64,000 nt of DNA from Hericium rajendrae (taxonomy: Eukaryota; Basidiomycota; Agaricomycetes; Russulales; Hericiaceae). Positions 10,744 to 23,335 of this stretch are shown here, piece by piece; within the stretch, counting starts at the first letter, position 1, and each line of letters begins with the position of its first letter. The DNA is taken from the NCBI GenBank assembly GCA_033439255.1, contig CM065884.1:2604001-2668000 (forward strand). Direction: 5' to 3'. The notes beneath the pieces were generated by a model. It saw only the letters and a list, made by a program, of their open reading frames with translations. It was not told where the DNA came from and did not search any database. The position numbers and the translations under genes are program-made.

Positions 10744-13700
10744 CTATGAAGACTCCAGCAATCGGTTGAGAGCCCGCTGAAAATCATAGCCATTGACCTC
10801 AAGGGCTGCAACAGCCTGAGATCGAGTAAAGCCCATCCCACACAGTTGCTTAACAGGTTCTACATCATCTTCGGCAGGCTGAGCACCCGATCGGACTGCT
10901 GGAGCGACTGGTTCATCGATGACGGAGGGATGCTGGTCGGGCAAATGGACCACACTGTCCTGAGTTTTCTTTTTCTTACCGAATGGCAATCGAATCTAGT
11001 CAAAACGTAGATGTTAGCAGGAATAGAGAACGTCAACATTGAAGAAAACGTCATACACTGAGCTTTGAGTGTCGAGGCGGCTCCCTGGTTTTTTCACTGC
11101 TCTCCCTGCTTGATCCTGTCGACAATCTCAATTTGGGCGAGGATAAGGGAGTGGAAGGTGACTTGTTTCGAGGGGGTGTTGAAGAGGGGTCAGGCAAAAA
11201 GGGTGGACTTTGTGGTCGTGAAGATGAAAGGCCACTAGAGGGCACAGGCTGGGGTTTGACAATATCACTATCCGTCCCTTCCAATGCAGCTGGGTTACGG
11301 GGGGCTGCAACCTGGCGGTTATCTACAGGATTTGAAATGAGAAGACGAGTATGAAAGAGAGAGTGACCGTGCTGACCATTAGGAAGAACCAGGGTGAGTG
11401 TGGATGATGGAAGAGCAACGGATGGACTAGGGGCGTGCACACCAACATTGTCACCGAAGGTCGTACGTTTGCCATCATTTGAAGTCTCGCTGAGTGTCAT
11501 GGCTAATGGAGAAGAAGCAAAATGAATCGACTCGTCCATTCCATTGGGTGCAGCAGGACCGTCTGCTTCGCCAAAATTTCCAAAGTCAAAATTATCTTCG
11601 AAGACAGAGTCAAAGGTCGCACTGGCGAGAGCGGTCGCAGGTTCATCAGGTATTTTTCCTAATGCTTCATCGAAGTCGACGAGACCTTTAGATGGGGATA
11701 TCGCAGGAGGCTGAACAGTAGAAAGTGTAACAGGAATGGCATCGGACAGATGCAAATTCGGGACCGCATGTGAAGAGGTCGATGGGAAAGGTCCCTCTGG
11801 TGAGACGGAAATGGAGAAAGAATCATCAAAGGGAAAACTGGAAGGAGGACTTTGCTGTGTCACCGAGATGCCGAACGCTGACGATGATTCTGGCTTTTTT
11901 GACGAGTTATTTGCCTCTAAGAATGGTTCTCCATCGCTGCTATCAGATGCATCAATGTCAAGCCTTTTGAGATGCCACTGAAAGTCGCTGTCCGCCGCAG
12001 GGTCAGGTTGCCCAGGTGGAACAATAGGAAGCTGAGGAATGGCTGGACGTATGACTCGTTGAATAGGCAAATTTTCTGACGGCCTGTGAGCTTCATCCGC
12101 TTCCAACTCAACACCACTACTGCTTTGAATGTATGTAAGGTCAGGCACAGACAGAGGCGGCGGTGTGGACGAAATTTGGGTAACGTTTTCGCTGTTTGGC
12201 AATATCTCACCGGGATGTCCTATTCGTCCTAGCTCCCAGGTGATACGGCTAGGATCGTCAAGATCTGATTCTGCACTGACGGCCTGAGCAATCCCTGCAT
12301 GACCATCAGAAATCGAATCCAGTAGTTGGGAAGATGTTAATGGCGACTGTGATTGCAACGTCGTCTGGCCGCGTGATGCTGCTAACATAGTGAAAGGATT
12401 CGTGCGCTGGCTCGTCATGCTGCCACCGGTGGGTGATGAAGATATTGTGGGTGTGGCTGGGAGAGGCTGGGAGGCGGCAAATGCGATACTGTCTGGGGAA
12501 GATGACGGTCCCTGATGCGCAGTGGAGACGCTAACATCGACTGGCACTGCAGATGGTTCCAATTTGGGCTTGGCTTGTGAATCCGCTGCTGGCATCAGAA
12601 TTGTTGCGTTTGCTTCCACCAATTCAACGTCTTCCACTGCGCGAGAGATTTGAGGACCGATATCCTGCAGCTCCTTCTCCACCCTTGTCTTCTCCCCGTC
12701 TCGAGCCAAGAGTTGTTTCTTTGCGATTGCAACCAAACCTTTCTGCTGCTGCGCCGACCTCCTCGCTTTCTCAATTTCCGTTTTGAGCTGTTCAATCATC
12801 GACCCAGTCTCCGTCAATCTTCTCTGCAGGGTACGAACTTCCTCTTTATCGCGCAACAGGGCATGTTCGATCTCCGCTTTTTCCACGCGGACCGCACTGA
12901 GATCACTCTCGGCGCGAATTAATTCCTGCCTCGCTCTCTTGATGTCCTCCATCTGCCTGGCATGCCTGTCTTTCAGAGAAGTCAGAAGCAACCCTTCAGT
13001 CTCCAGTGAAGTCTTTGCGGAGTCTAGCTGAGCCTGCAGGGCAACAAGCTGAGTATCGTTAGCAGCGATAGACTCTTCCACGCTACGTTGTTCGGCTTTC
13101 GCATTCTGAATGATCCGATTTGTGGAAGTAAGATCCTTCTGTGCCTGCTGCGAATCTATAGAAACGCGGAATCCCGGAAGTGATGCGTTCATAGAACCCT
13201 CGTCATCGCCCAAAAGGTCAGGATGTGAGGCTGGAAACAGTCGATAAGATTATGCCGGTAGGAGAGCAAAAAGAACCAATTACCCGAAGACAAATGCGGA
13301 TCCGGAGCTGCAGATTGGGTAGGCCAAATGGTTGCGTCGTGAATTTCTGATCGTAAAGGTGGTACTGCCTGTTCAGATTGTCTGATCTGAGACTGCGAGT
13401 GGAGCGGTGAGGCATTGTGCAGGGAGTCATCCCATAGCAGGTCTTGCTGCGCATCCTGTAGAGGTCCTTGAAATGGCGGAGACGCAAACATTCTCTGATG
13501 CAGGGCACCAGGATTGAGTGCCTGCGGCAAGACAGATGGGATCTCATGTCCGCCTAGCCTAGTTTGGATCAGCCACATAGCTACAGCAAAACCATCGCGA
13601 GTCAGTCGTCCATCATTATTAAGATCCGCCAAATCCCTGTGGAAACGTCATAGAGGATTGAATCAGTTTATTGACTGCACAAAACCGCACCTGCTTACCA

Positions 13701-14883
13701 AATCCGAGCCAGCTCCTCCTCAGGCAATTTAGACTGCAACATGAATGGCACAGCGACGTCGCCTTCCACATAAGATCTCTTCTGCGTATCGAGTGATTCA
13801 AATAACGAATCGAAGCGAGCCTTCTCACTGGGCGTGATTTCGGGATTCTGACTTGGCCCATTCGCTTTTGCCTGAAAAGGGGACTGTACAAGAGACCCAC
13901 AGGTCACCGCTGGAACATGGATGGAAATGGACGGCTCTGCTGTATGGCTAGTCACCTGTGGCCTTACGAAGTCATTTGTATGTGGCAAGCGTGGACCGCT
14001 AATTTGAGAAGAAGAACCGCCGGCGCCAGTCACGTTTGCATCAGCTTCCTCCATCCTGTCACTTGCCATGTCATACAGGCCAGGAGGAAGCGTCGTGGGA
14101 ACGAAAGGTAGTCTGCCAGATATGTACGCTTGGATCAAATACATGGCAATCCGAAAGTCTGTGAGGTCAAGTGACCCTCGACTCTGAGTGTCAGACAATG
14201 CCCTAGCGTCCAGATACAAGATATGATTCAAAAGCAAATGATCAAGAAAATGCAATGCGCGCACCATATCTGCGATAAAGTGTCCACGGGAAGTTTCGAT
14301 TTTACGAAAACATCTCTAGCTTTGTCGCCTTCAGACTATATATCAGATATCCATTAGATAAACAAAAGCCATTCTCCGCACCACTGAGTAAGCCATTTAC
14401 GGGGCCACATCCCTGAAACAGCCTATTGAACTTTGCTCTATCTTCCGTCGTAAGTGGAGGAAGTCCAGATGCCGAGAATTTCGGTGATGAGACAACAGCG
14501 TCCGGAAGCTTGGAATGAGGATAGCCATTAAGAACCGCGAGGGGCCCAGCTATGAAGATAGGAAACGATTAGCTTCGCTCTTCCGAGTCCTTGAGAGCGA
14601 ACTAACGCTTATGTATGAGCTCTTTCGATACATGCTCGCCATTTTGTGCCCATCCCACAAGGCGAACAGCGATAGCGACACCCTTCCGTGTCAGAAAGCC
14701 GTTGTTTTCGTCATCCGCAAGACTCCAGATCTCACCCAAAACAGTTGAGGACAATTCCGCCCCTGCGAAAACACCGACAGCGATGTCACCAGTAATGATG
14801 TTGAATTTCTGAGGATCATTCTTGTCGAAAATTGAATTTACGAGAGAGATCTCTGCAGGAGTAGGAGCGAAGGAGGCCATCAT
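10744..14883 (-). CDS. EDE1: EDE1/Eps15-like endocytic scaffold (three EH domains, coiled coil, UBA)
   Basis: An early endocytic scaffold that gathers NPF-containing adaptors and ubiquitinated cargo at clathrin sites under the plasma membrane. Seven exons: 14607-14883, 14401-14549, 14265-14335, 13699-14202, 13284-13636, 11057-13230, 10744-10995, giving about 1259 residues. All phases join cleanly. EH domains lie near residues 8-95, 124-215 and 275-385; the third has an EF-hand-like DLNNDGRLTRDGF loop. A long coiled coil (about 465-680, QQAQKDLTSTNRII onward) follows, then a disordered S/T/P-rich region with an NPF (TNPFTML). A KLSIRLPFGKKKK junction is created by the last splice. A C-terminal UBA (DVEPVKQLCGMGFTRSQA) ends the protein. 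Two ATGs start the frame (MMASF); the first was chosen. It diverges from SPT16. The length is normal for the family. Confidence 0.95.
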
Positions 14884-15282
14884 GTAGGCTGCTGACTGAC
14901 GTTCGACCACCGATGAAAGTTGGCGTCCAGATGTGTCAGGCGGTCACCGTGTAGTCCCGGATCACTTCCAAACCAGCACTTACATAATACTGCGTGGCAG
15001 TCAGGATAGTCTCGGATCCAGCCGTTTCGGAGTGCCAAAATCCCCTCCACGAAAGTCTCCGCACGCACGCGTGCAGGGGATTTTGGCACTCCGAAACGGC
15101 TGGATCCCAGACTATAGTAGAGCGGAGGCGGAGAGCGCTTGTGCGAGGACCATCTTTGCTGTTGTTGACAAGTCGCATCGAAAAGTCGGGCACTAAAAAC
15201 TCGCACGAGCCCCTACGTCGCCGCATATCATTCAAGGGTTCTTCAACTCATTTCTTATATCTTGGCTACGTCAGTTGGAAGA
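14884..15282. promoter_or_regulatory. Shared divergent promoter, EDE1 and SPT16
   Basis: 399 bp separate the two start codons, so both promoters must lie here. The foldback at 15007-15114 occupies its centre. No clear TATA box was found on either side. Confidence 0.7.
15007..15114. repeat. Foldback inverted repeat in the EDE1/SPT16 divergent promoter
   Basis: Arms 15007-15046 and 15075-15114 are 40 bp each with one mismatch seen; part of one arm is GCCGTTTCGGAGTGCCAAAA. The 28 bp spacer contains the palindrome GCACGCGTGC (15065-15074). A partial relative of the outer arm (TAGTCCCGGATC) is at 14952-14963. It could be a small foldback element or a promoter cruciform. It lies 124 bp from the EDE1 start and 168 bp from the SPT16 start. 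Confidence 0.85.
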
Positions 15283-18200
15283 ATGCATGTGGAGTTGAAC
15301 AAGGACCTTTTCAATGCGCGATTGAAATCCATACTTGACTCGTGGTCGGTAAGCCGTCTACTATGCTCATCGGGTGCTCATTCGTCTAACTCTTCATCAG
15401 AAAGCGAACAAGAACGATGACTTGAGCACGATAGCTGACGTTGATGCCCTTTTCTTGGCGGCTGGGGATCCTTCTGCAGAGGATGAGCCTATCCGGAAAG
15501 GCGTCGCTTTCCAGGTCCGTTTTTTTTATACGTTGTTATATTTTTTCCAGTATTGACACCCGTACCCATATACGCTCTTAGACGTGGTTGCTGGGGTACG
15601 AGTTTCCGTCCACTCTGCTGCTTCTTCAGAAGGACAAATTATCTGTGCTTTGCTCCGCCAACAAAGGTATGCCGAGAACTCAACTTGCATGTTATCTCTC
15701 TTCTAATAAAGAACGTTCGCGTTTATTAGCCAAGATTCTGCAACAACTCCAAACACATGGCACTATTGTGCCTGTGGATATCTTGATCTACTCAAAGGCG
15801 AAGGATTCGGTTACAGAAGGTTTATCAGACATCATGAAGACTTTTCTGTCGCAGCATCGTGTCGGATTATTGACCAAAGAGAGCTTCTCTGGGAAATTAG
15901 CTGAAGAAGAGTGGACTAGGGCTCTATTGTCAGCTGAATCGAAGCCAGAGCTTGTCGACATCGGTCCAGCTATCTCGTTTTTCATGGCAGTTAAAAACGA
16001 CGACGAACTGGTAGGTCCTTTCGATACATCAAAGCGTTATCTCATATTTTCCCAGATAGCAATAAGGACGGCTGCCAATCTGACCACGACATTACTCACC
16101 CATCACATCGCCCCCAGACTTGAGACTATTCTGGACAGGGAGACGAAGATTTCGCACGAGCAGTTTGCTGCTCAAATCGAGGCACGTCTCGGTTCCGGCG
16201 ATGACGCGAATGCAAGAGGTCCGGATATGAGGATTTTCAACAAGGGTAGGGGGCTATCTGATGTGAGTACATTGATTGGCTACAGTTTGTCGACCTGAAT
16301 ACCAGATTTTTCAGATTGATTGGCTGTCGACGGAGTTCTGTTATCCGCCTATCATACAGTCCCGGTCTTCTAGCACTGGTTATGATCTCAAGTATACAGC
16401 CGAGTCAACATCGGATCATATGTCGCATAAAGGTGTTCTGCTGGTGTCCGTGGGCATGCGATACAAAGGATATTGTGCCAACGTTGGAAGAACATTCATT
16501 GTTGACCCAGACAAGGTGGCGTTCCTCCAGATCATTTGATTCTGTCCTTTTTACGACCTTTCTTTAGGAGCAGGAAGCAATTTATAATTTCCTATTACTT
16601 CTACAGACAGAGGTTCTCAACAGGATGAAGGACGGTGCACTTATCAAAGACATCTATCAGCATGCTCTGACGCAGATAAGGAAACACAAGCCGGAGCTTG
16701 AGAAGAATTTTGTCAAGAATATTGGATTCGGGGTTGGTGGCTTATCGCCTCTTGATACTTAATCTCATTTTTTTTTCAGATGGGCTTAGAGTTCCGCGAT
16801 GCGGTGTATTTATTGTCTCCGAAGAACGGACGACAGCTCAAGACCAACATGGTCTTCAATCTTTCTCTTGGCTTCCAGGATCTTGAAGATCAAGATGACA
16901 AAAGTATGCTTCTTACTTCGTGCTCATTCATAGGCCTCATCTTCTGCAGATATGCTCTGCAGGTTGTGGACACCGTGAAAATTGGGTATGACAAGGCTGT
17001 CTCTATCACGGAAGGCGTAAAATCTGCGAAGGACGTAATGTTTTATCTGAACTCTCCCGAAACTAAGGTTCTCAGGGCTGCCGAAAAGCCTCTCAAGAGG
17101 GCTGCAGCTAATGGTATTGGCTCTCCTATGAAAAGCAAGATAGCCGGCGGCAAGGTGCTGCGCAACAAAACTCGTAGCGCAGCACAGGAAGAGGTGGCGC
17201 AATCTACCGCTGCTAGGATAGCTGAACACCAGCAAGAACTTCACGATCAACTCCAAGCTGAAGGCCTTGCAAGGTATGCAGAGGAGAATGGAGGCACCGG
17301 TGGTAAAGAGGGCAAGTCATGGAAGAGGTTTCAAAGCTATAAGGGTGAGGCAGGTCTGCCAAGGGAGGCGGAGAGCCTCCGGGTTCGTACTTCTCCCATC
17401 TATGCTGTGTCTTGAGATTTAAAACTGCCTCAGATATATGTTGATCGGAAAGCACACACGGTGGTTCTTCCGATTTATGGGTTCGCTGTCCCATTTCATA
17501 TCAACACGATCAAGAATGTCAGCAAGAACGATGAAGGCGACTTTACGTATATTCGTGTCAATTTTCAGACTCCAGGTCAGCTGGCCGGTAAAAAGGAGGA
17601 TACTGTATGCTCCTCGCTGTCATTTTTGCTCGTTTTCCCACTGACAAGGTCAATATAGCCTTTCGAGGACCCAGATGCGACGTTTGTGCGGTCCATCTCT
17701 TATCGCTCTGCCGATGGTCATCGCTTCGATGCAATCAGCAAACAAATAACAGATCTCAAGAAAGAGGTCAACAAAAGGGAACAACAAAAGAAAGAGCTTG
17801 CTGACGTGATCGAGCAAGATATTCTCGTGGAAGTCAAGGGCCGCAGACCACACAAATTGCCGGAAGTTTTTGTACGACCTGCGCTTGACGGAAAGCGTCT
17901 CCCCGGTGAAGTTGAGATCCATCAGAATGGCTTGCGATATCAATCTCCCATGGGGACACAAAAGATTGGTAAGAGTTTCCCAAAACTCATATTTTTTCGG
18001 GCTTTCAACTTATACAACACGGTAGATGTCCTTTTCAGCAACGTCAAACATCTCTTTTTTCAACCATGTGATCATGAGCTGCTCGTGATTATTCACATTC
18101 ATCTGAAAGCTCCGATTATGATCGGGAAGAAGAAAGCTCATGTCTGCCTTTTTGTCTTCGCTGCTTTGCGTGAAGCTGATCCTATTGTTAGGACATCCAA

Positions 18201-19378
18201 TTTTTCCGGGAGGCATCTGATGTGCAGTTTGATGAAACTGGGAACCGAAAAAGGAAGTATCGATACGGAGACGAAGATGAGATCGAAATGGAACAGCAAG
18301 AGCGCAAACGACGACAGATGCTGAATAAGGAATTCAAAGCTTTCTCCGAAAAAATAGCGGAAGCCGCTACAGTATCGGTAAGGACATAGACTGATTTTCA
18401 GAGTGTCCGGTTCCTGATTGTCATGAAGACTGGCGATACACTCGAACCAGATATCCCGTTCAGAGAATTGTCTTTTGAAGGCGTTCCGTTCCGTACCAAC
18501 GTACGCCTGCAGCCGACCACCGACTGTCTTGTCCATCTATCAGACCCACCATTCCTTGTCGTGAGCTTGGCTGATATCGAGATTGCATCACTGGAGCGTG
18601 TCAGATTCGGTCTCAAGCAGTTTGATCTCATTTTCGTGTTCAGAGATTTTTCGAAGGCACCGTTGCATATCAATTCCATCCCGAGTTCACAATTGGATGA
18701 TGTCAAAAATTGGCTAGAGTAAGTGTTTGATAATATAAACTTAGCAAATGGATATTGATTCATTGTTACTAGTTCTGTCGATATCCCTCTCGCGGAGGGC
18801 CCGGTCAATCTAAACTGGGGGCCTATCATGAAGACCATAAATGACAGTCCGTATGATTTCTTTCAAACAGGAGGTTGGCACTTTTTGGGTGGTATCGCTG
18901 GAGATCAGGTATGGTCCTATGTCAACGATGATGTCAGTACTGATATATGTCAATTAGAGCGAGCAGGATGAAGAATCTGAATCTGAATCTGAGTTTGAAG
19001 CTGAATCATTTCACTCAGAAAGCAATGAGAGCTCAGATGATGGTAGTGATTTTGATGAATCTGATGCGAGCCGAGATGAAGACAGTGATACCAACTTCGA
19101 CGATGATGAGAGTGAAGGTTGATGCACTGTTCTATATCGGGAAAATGATTTTCACTTTTTGTAGGACAGGATTGGGATGAGTTAGAAAAGAAGGCAGCAA
19201 AATGTGAGATTAATATTCATTCTGTCAATTGTATAATTTGTTTATACACAGTTTAGCTGATAAGAAAGCGCAAGCTAATCGCAAGGGTGGAAATGAGTCT
19301 GAGGAGACTGATCGGTCAAAAAAAGCATCTAAAGCAAAGGCAAAAACAAAAGTGAGAACAGATGGAAAAGTCAAGTAA
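15283..19378 (+). CDS. SPT16: FACT complex subunit SPT16
   Basis: The large subunit of FACT, the nuclear histone chaperone that loosens and restores nucleosomes ahead of and behind polymerases. I read 17 exons: 15283-15348, 15401-15514, 15582-15666, 15730-16010, 16056-16262, 16315-16515, 16568-16732, 16780-17382, 17434-17604, 17659-17968, 18026-18141, 18192-18377, 18429-18718, 18773-18908, 18958-19117, 19165-19203, 19257-19378, about 1083 residues. The N-terminal aminopeptidase-like fold is clear ([24 protein letters not shown]). The middle and PH-like domains follow ([40 protein letters not shown]). An acidic tail ([16 protein letters not shown]) and a basic end ([12 protein letters not shown]) close it. 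ATG 15283 gives the usual short lead into [10 protein letters not shown]. Two donors are unusual (GTTGGT, GTTCGT). A 30-nt stretch in exon 8 is ambiguous. Confidence 0.96.
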
Positions 19379-19574
19379 AAATTTCTTGCTTGTGCATCTT
19401 GTACAGTTATGTGTCTCTTGTAAAGGATGCTTATATGATATTTCTTCTTTTATAACATAGCAAAAGATATGCTATATCTGTCTCAATTTTTAAATCAATC
19501 AGAGTATGATATACAGATAAAAGTATGAAGGAAGATTTGTACATTTAAAATTTTGCTTGCAATTGAAGAAAATA
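19379..19574. other. SPT16 3' flank
   Basis: AT-rich DNA after the stop codon, likely 3' untranslated sequence and terminator region. No defined signal beyond AATAAA-poor AT tracts. Confidence 0.4.
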
Positions 19575-21277
19575 CATCTGAAAATTTGTTATTCTATATA
19601 GCACAGTGTTCATTCATATGTCTTATATAGTGCTATGAGGTCTATGACCATCTATGCAGCTATTCCTCTCAACTATATAGGACTACAAGGCCTATCATAG
19701 CTTCCATAGTAGTAGTTAGACACTATACAGTGCTACATGTTTCTGAGGAGCAGCTATAGTTGCTATGTAAACTCATTGCTTCTTATGCTTCCTATGGTTC
19801 CTATGACTCCTACTATTAGTACTGTCTCAAGTCAACCAGGTTTGAAACATATAAAAAAAATTAAATTTATTTAATACAACTACTGATACAATCAAATAAA
19901 CTACATGTTTAAAGGTGGGACATAAAAGATATGTATGCACATAAGACACTAAGTCTGTGTGTAAAGCATGGCAGGTGTAGCAGGCATGCAGAAGGCGCAG
20001 TGACCATATGTGCTGATATTGAACCACAGCAAATCTATATACAAGGTGTGGTGTAGCACGGTGGGTGTGCACAAAGCACTAGAGGTGACAGCACATAAGG
20101 TGCAGCAGAGCATGATGGGTGTGCACAAGGCACTGAGCTCATGCATGAGGTGCAGCAGGCACAACAGGCAGGTGTGAGATGTGATGGGCAGTATGAAGTG
20201 TGGCAAAGAGGGTGTGGCCACATGAGATGTGACCAGATAGGCACATTGGCCATGCATGAGATGCAGCAGGGCCCGATGAGCATGCACTGGGTGCTGGCTT
20301 GTGCACAAGATGACATAACATGACCGCAGGCGTGCTTGAGTTAATGAGCTCTCATTGACCTGCCCATGCATGAGATGCAGCAGGCATGAGAGAGGCATCA
20401 GCATCTGAGACCCATGTGCAAGGACACTGGCAGAGATGTGGGCTGGCAGACACAGGCTGATGGGGGCTTGCTCAAGCATGTGCACATATGTAGGTTATAC
20501 GTAGACCTACAAAAGATAAGATTTGGACAGGAGACATTCATGTGGCCATTGCTAAGGACCAACGTCCTATAGTGACTGAGTAGGAACTCAGGCTACACAC
20601 AAACAACAAAGGCTGACCTGCTCAAGAGGTGATCAACGATTAGAGAGAGTCGAGAGCTATCGAGAGAGAGAAGCGCAAAGCAGAGAGACTTAGAGGGCAC
20701 TGGCGACTGCCAGGAGGTAAATCCTATAGAGTTGCAAAGTGGTTAAGCTAAGGTCTAAGGGACTCAGCTCAATCAGTTAAATACAGGAGGATGCACAGCT
20801 GTGAGTTGTATCTAAAGTAATGGTAGTAACTGTGCATCGCACAGCATTGTACTACACATGATGGAGATGAAACATGATAGGGAAGTAGATAGGAGAGCAC
20901 TGCAATGATCATGATGAAAATGAATAGTAAATTGAGACAGTGCAATAGAGTCCATGTAGATATGTAGATGTGGTTAAATAAATAGAGTAGAGCAACAAGA
21001 CATTGACCATGGTGTGGATGTCAAAGAGAGTGATGTCAAGTTAAGAAATGCAATGTACAGTTCTTAACAATATATACCTCTGACAGATTTATCAGATGTG
21101 GCTTGTGTATAAGGCATGGTGGGGTGGGGCAGATGTGTTTGAGACATAGCAAGGTGAGCATACTCAAGTCATGATGGCTGCACATGAGAGGTATGAGGCA
21201 TAAGGCCCATGTGCAAGGTGTCAGGCTACGGCATGCTTGTGCATGGCCACACATGATATGCATGTATGTACATATCT
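19575..21277 (+). mobile_element. Decayed A-element copy A9, left part
   Basis: Begins with the A-type TIR CATCTGAAAATTTG at 19575, preceded by TA. A TAGCTAT-like array follows (19600-19800), then a CA/TG-rich arm (19960-20500 and 21090-21260) with the same word structure as the GC-rich arms of younger copies (GTGCACAAGGCACTGAG versus GTGCACGAGGC). CpG is nearly gone here, as expected for an old, formerly methylated copy. A solo LTR (20550-21069) interrupts it. The promoter half is missing. Confidence 0.55.
20550..21069 (-). mobile_element. Solo LTR, 520 bp family, copy 1
   Basis: Minus-strand LTR starting TGTTAAGAACTG (at 21069) and ending CCTTAGCA (at 20550). It is homologous along its length to 24568-25490 and is the same 520 bp once the MITE there is removed. 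No internal region is attached and the flanking five bases do not match. It carries no protein. Old fossil. Confidence 0.75.
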
Positions 21278-21395
21278 CATCAGAGAAAACTTAAATCTGT
21301 ATAGCTACCACTTAGAAGTACATAAGGTATATGGTCTATATATGTGTCTTACCTTACAATATAGCACTATATAGTCTATATCTCTACTATAAGTA
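21278..21395 (+). repeat. A-type TIR and TAGCTAT array, copy A8 (left end)
   Basis: CATCAGAGAAAAC at 21278 followed by TATAGCTACC, ATATAGCACTATATAG and similar words to about 21390. It resembles the left ends at 37153 and 63051. No matching right end was found. The sequence beyond 21395 does not follow the A-element plan. Confidence 0.45.
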
Positions 21396-23335
21396 GACAC
21401 GGTTGTCTCGAGACAAATGTCAGAGACAAATGTAAGTGAGATCTATGAGATAATGAGACAATCTGATTGGTTGACCAGTTAGCCGAGTGACGAGCTCAGA
21501 AATGTCTAGAATGTTCTCCACACTGCACGATACATGTCAATGAAAATAGCTCTGTAGTATATTGTATTATGATGTGCTCACACCTGTTTACACAACAGAG
21601 TCACCTCCAATTACTGCTGGTGCTGTAAAAACTGAGTTTTCAACTGATTGGCAGCATATAACGAAACAAGGTATGTCGTGATATTTGTCACAGAGATGTC
21701 ATTTCAGCTGTGCTACAGACAAGTCACAGGTCAGCTGCAGGGAGACAGGCTTCACAGGTGTGTGCTCGAACTGGACCGGTTTGAGCTCCGTGTAGATGAG
21801 CAGTAAGGAGTACTCGCTGGATGGAGGTTATGACTTGGACTGATTTCAATTGGACAGAGCACAACATGTTATGGCTATGATTCAAGCTTGAAATGGTCTA
21901 CCCAGTCGAGCATGACGAGAGATACGTGGACCTGCTGCTGACATCACGTACTCGAACGGACGACCAATTTAAACATGATATGAGCACACATGGGTACCTG
22001 CAACTGAACTTTCACCAGAAAGGCAGCATGCTTCTTGAAAAGGTACATCACTAGGTTTTTATCTCAGACTTGGCACAGTGTACTCCTGCTGTAAGTGTAC
22101 TAAGAATACTTGGTATATAGAGAGCTTAGATTGTATCCTTATAAGTTCTTGGCAGCCTGGTATGTAGTAATCCACATTTCAGCAAAGGGCTGATTCAAAT
22201 GGCTACTCACCAGACCTTTAGAAACCCTCATTTTGTTGTCAGATTTTTCAAGGTCCAGTGGCCCGCGCTGAGCAGCCTGCATGCTCATAGGACAAGGTTT
22301 CGGAGTCAGTGGCAACAAAGGCTTGTCGACACAAATGATGCATGCGTGGGCACCTGGCACGGCCTGGGGCACGTCCTCACATTGCTGATCCCTTTTGCCT
22401 CAGAATCTGAAAGCTTGTAACGAGTGACAGGCACTTTTGAAGGATGGCAGTTTGTTGTCAAACAAGTTGCTGACGTCAATGGCTCCAATATGAGCACTGG
22501 GCACAGTGCAGTGTGTGTGCTTCATGGTATATGGATAGGTGAGTTGTGGTCATTTTGACATGGGAAGTACACTCACCTCATTTTACTGCCTGACCATGTA
22601 TTTTCAACATTCATTTCACCCTATGATTTGATCATTATGCCATCATGGGTGTCATTGTCAAGTATGTAGTGGTGAACTGAGGATGGGGGGGTCATTGTCA
22701 ATTATCATGGTGACACATCTTGCTGTCAGGTTCTGTAGCACTCAGAACGGCATCATCATCTGTCTATCGACAAGTGCGTGTGGAGACCTCGAGGTCACGA
22801 TATCATGGCATTAGTATTTGCTCATGATTGCAGCCTGGATCTGTGCACCATGCTTGGATGCTGCTTCTGTCTTGCCTGTGATGATGCCGGGCATCATTGT
22901 TAAGTTTGATGCCTTCTGCGAGTCGAGTCACAAGTTTGTCAAGGTAAATAATTATCACAGGCATATGCCACTCAGTACCTATGGTTTGCATGCAGGTACC
23001 TGGAGCTTGGGAGAGTAGGATGACCAAATGCATGCTGATGCTGTGCTTATGGAGCCTCAGCAAGACAGGCATCAAGGGTGACTTGAGCTCAAAGCCATTG
23101 TCTGCAGTCTACCTGAGCATGAGTGCATACTCAACTTAGCACTGAAGCTTAGCAACAATGGCATTTTTGGACTTTTTGTGAGACCCATGGTATACTGTGG
23201 TGGTAAAGCAGGACAATGTAATGTCACTCGACATCAACGTAAACACTTGGACTGTTATGACTACATACAGTGAACAAGATTTTTCCAAGTGATCTTAAAC
23301 TAGAGTCACCATGCATCACATGAGTAACAGCTAGT
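21396..23335. other. Repeat-derived region without recognised gene
   Basis: Starts with a perfect 14-bp palindrome TTGTCTCGAGACAA (about 21410-21423). The minus strand at 22139-22510 gives short coherent peptides (HTHCTVPSAHIGAIDVSNLF; CHSLQAF) broken by stops, so it is probably an old transposon gene. No family could be assigned. The rest (22520-23335) shows only short open stretches. Confidence 0.4.

Noticed and set aside
18378-18401. 24-nt intron in SPT16 ending at TTTTCAG
   Set aside because: Shorter than any intron in these genes. The 51-nt alternative ending at ATGAAG restores the family's usual sequence (STGDTLE).
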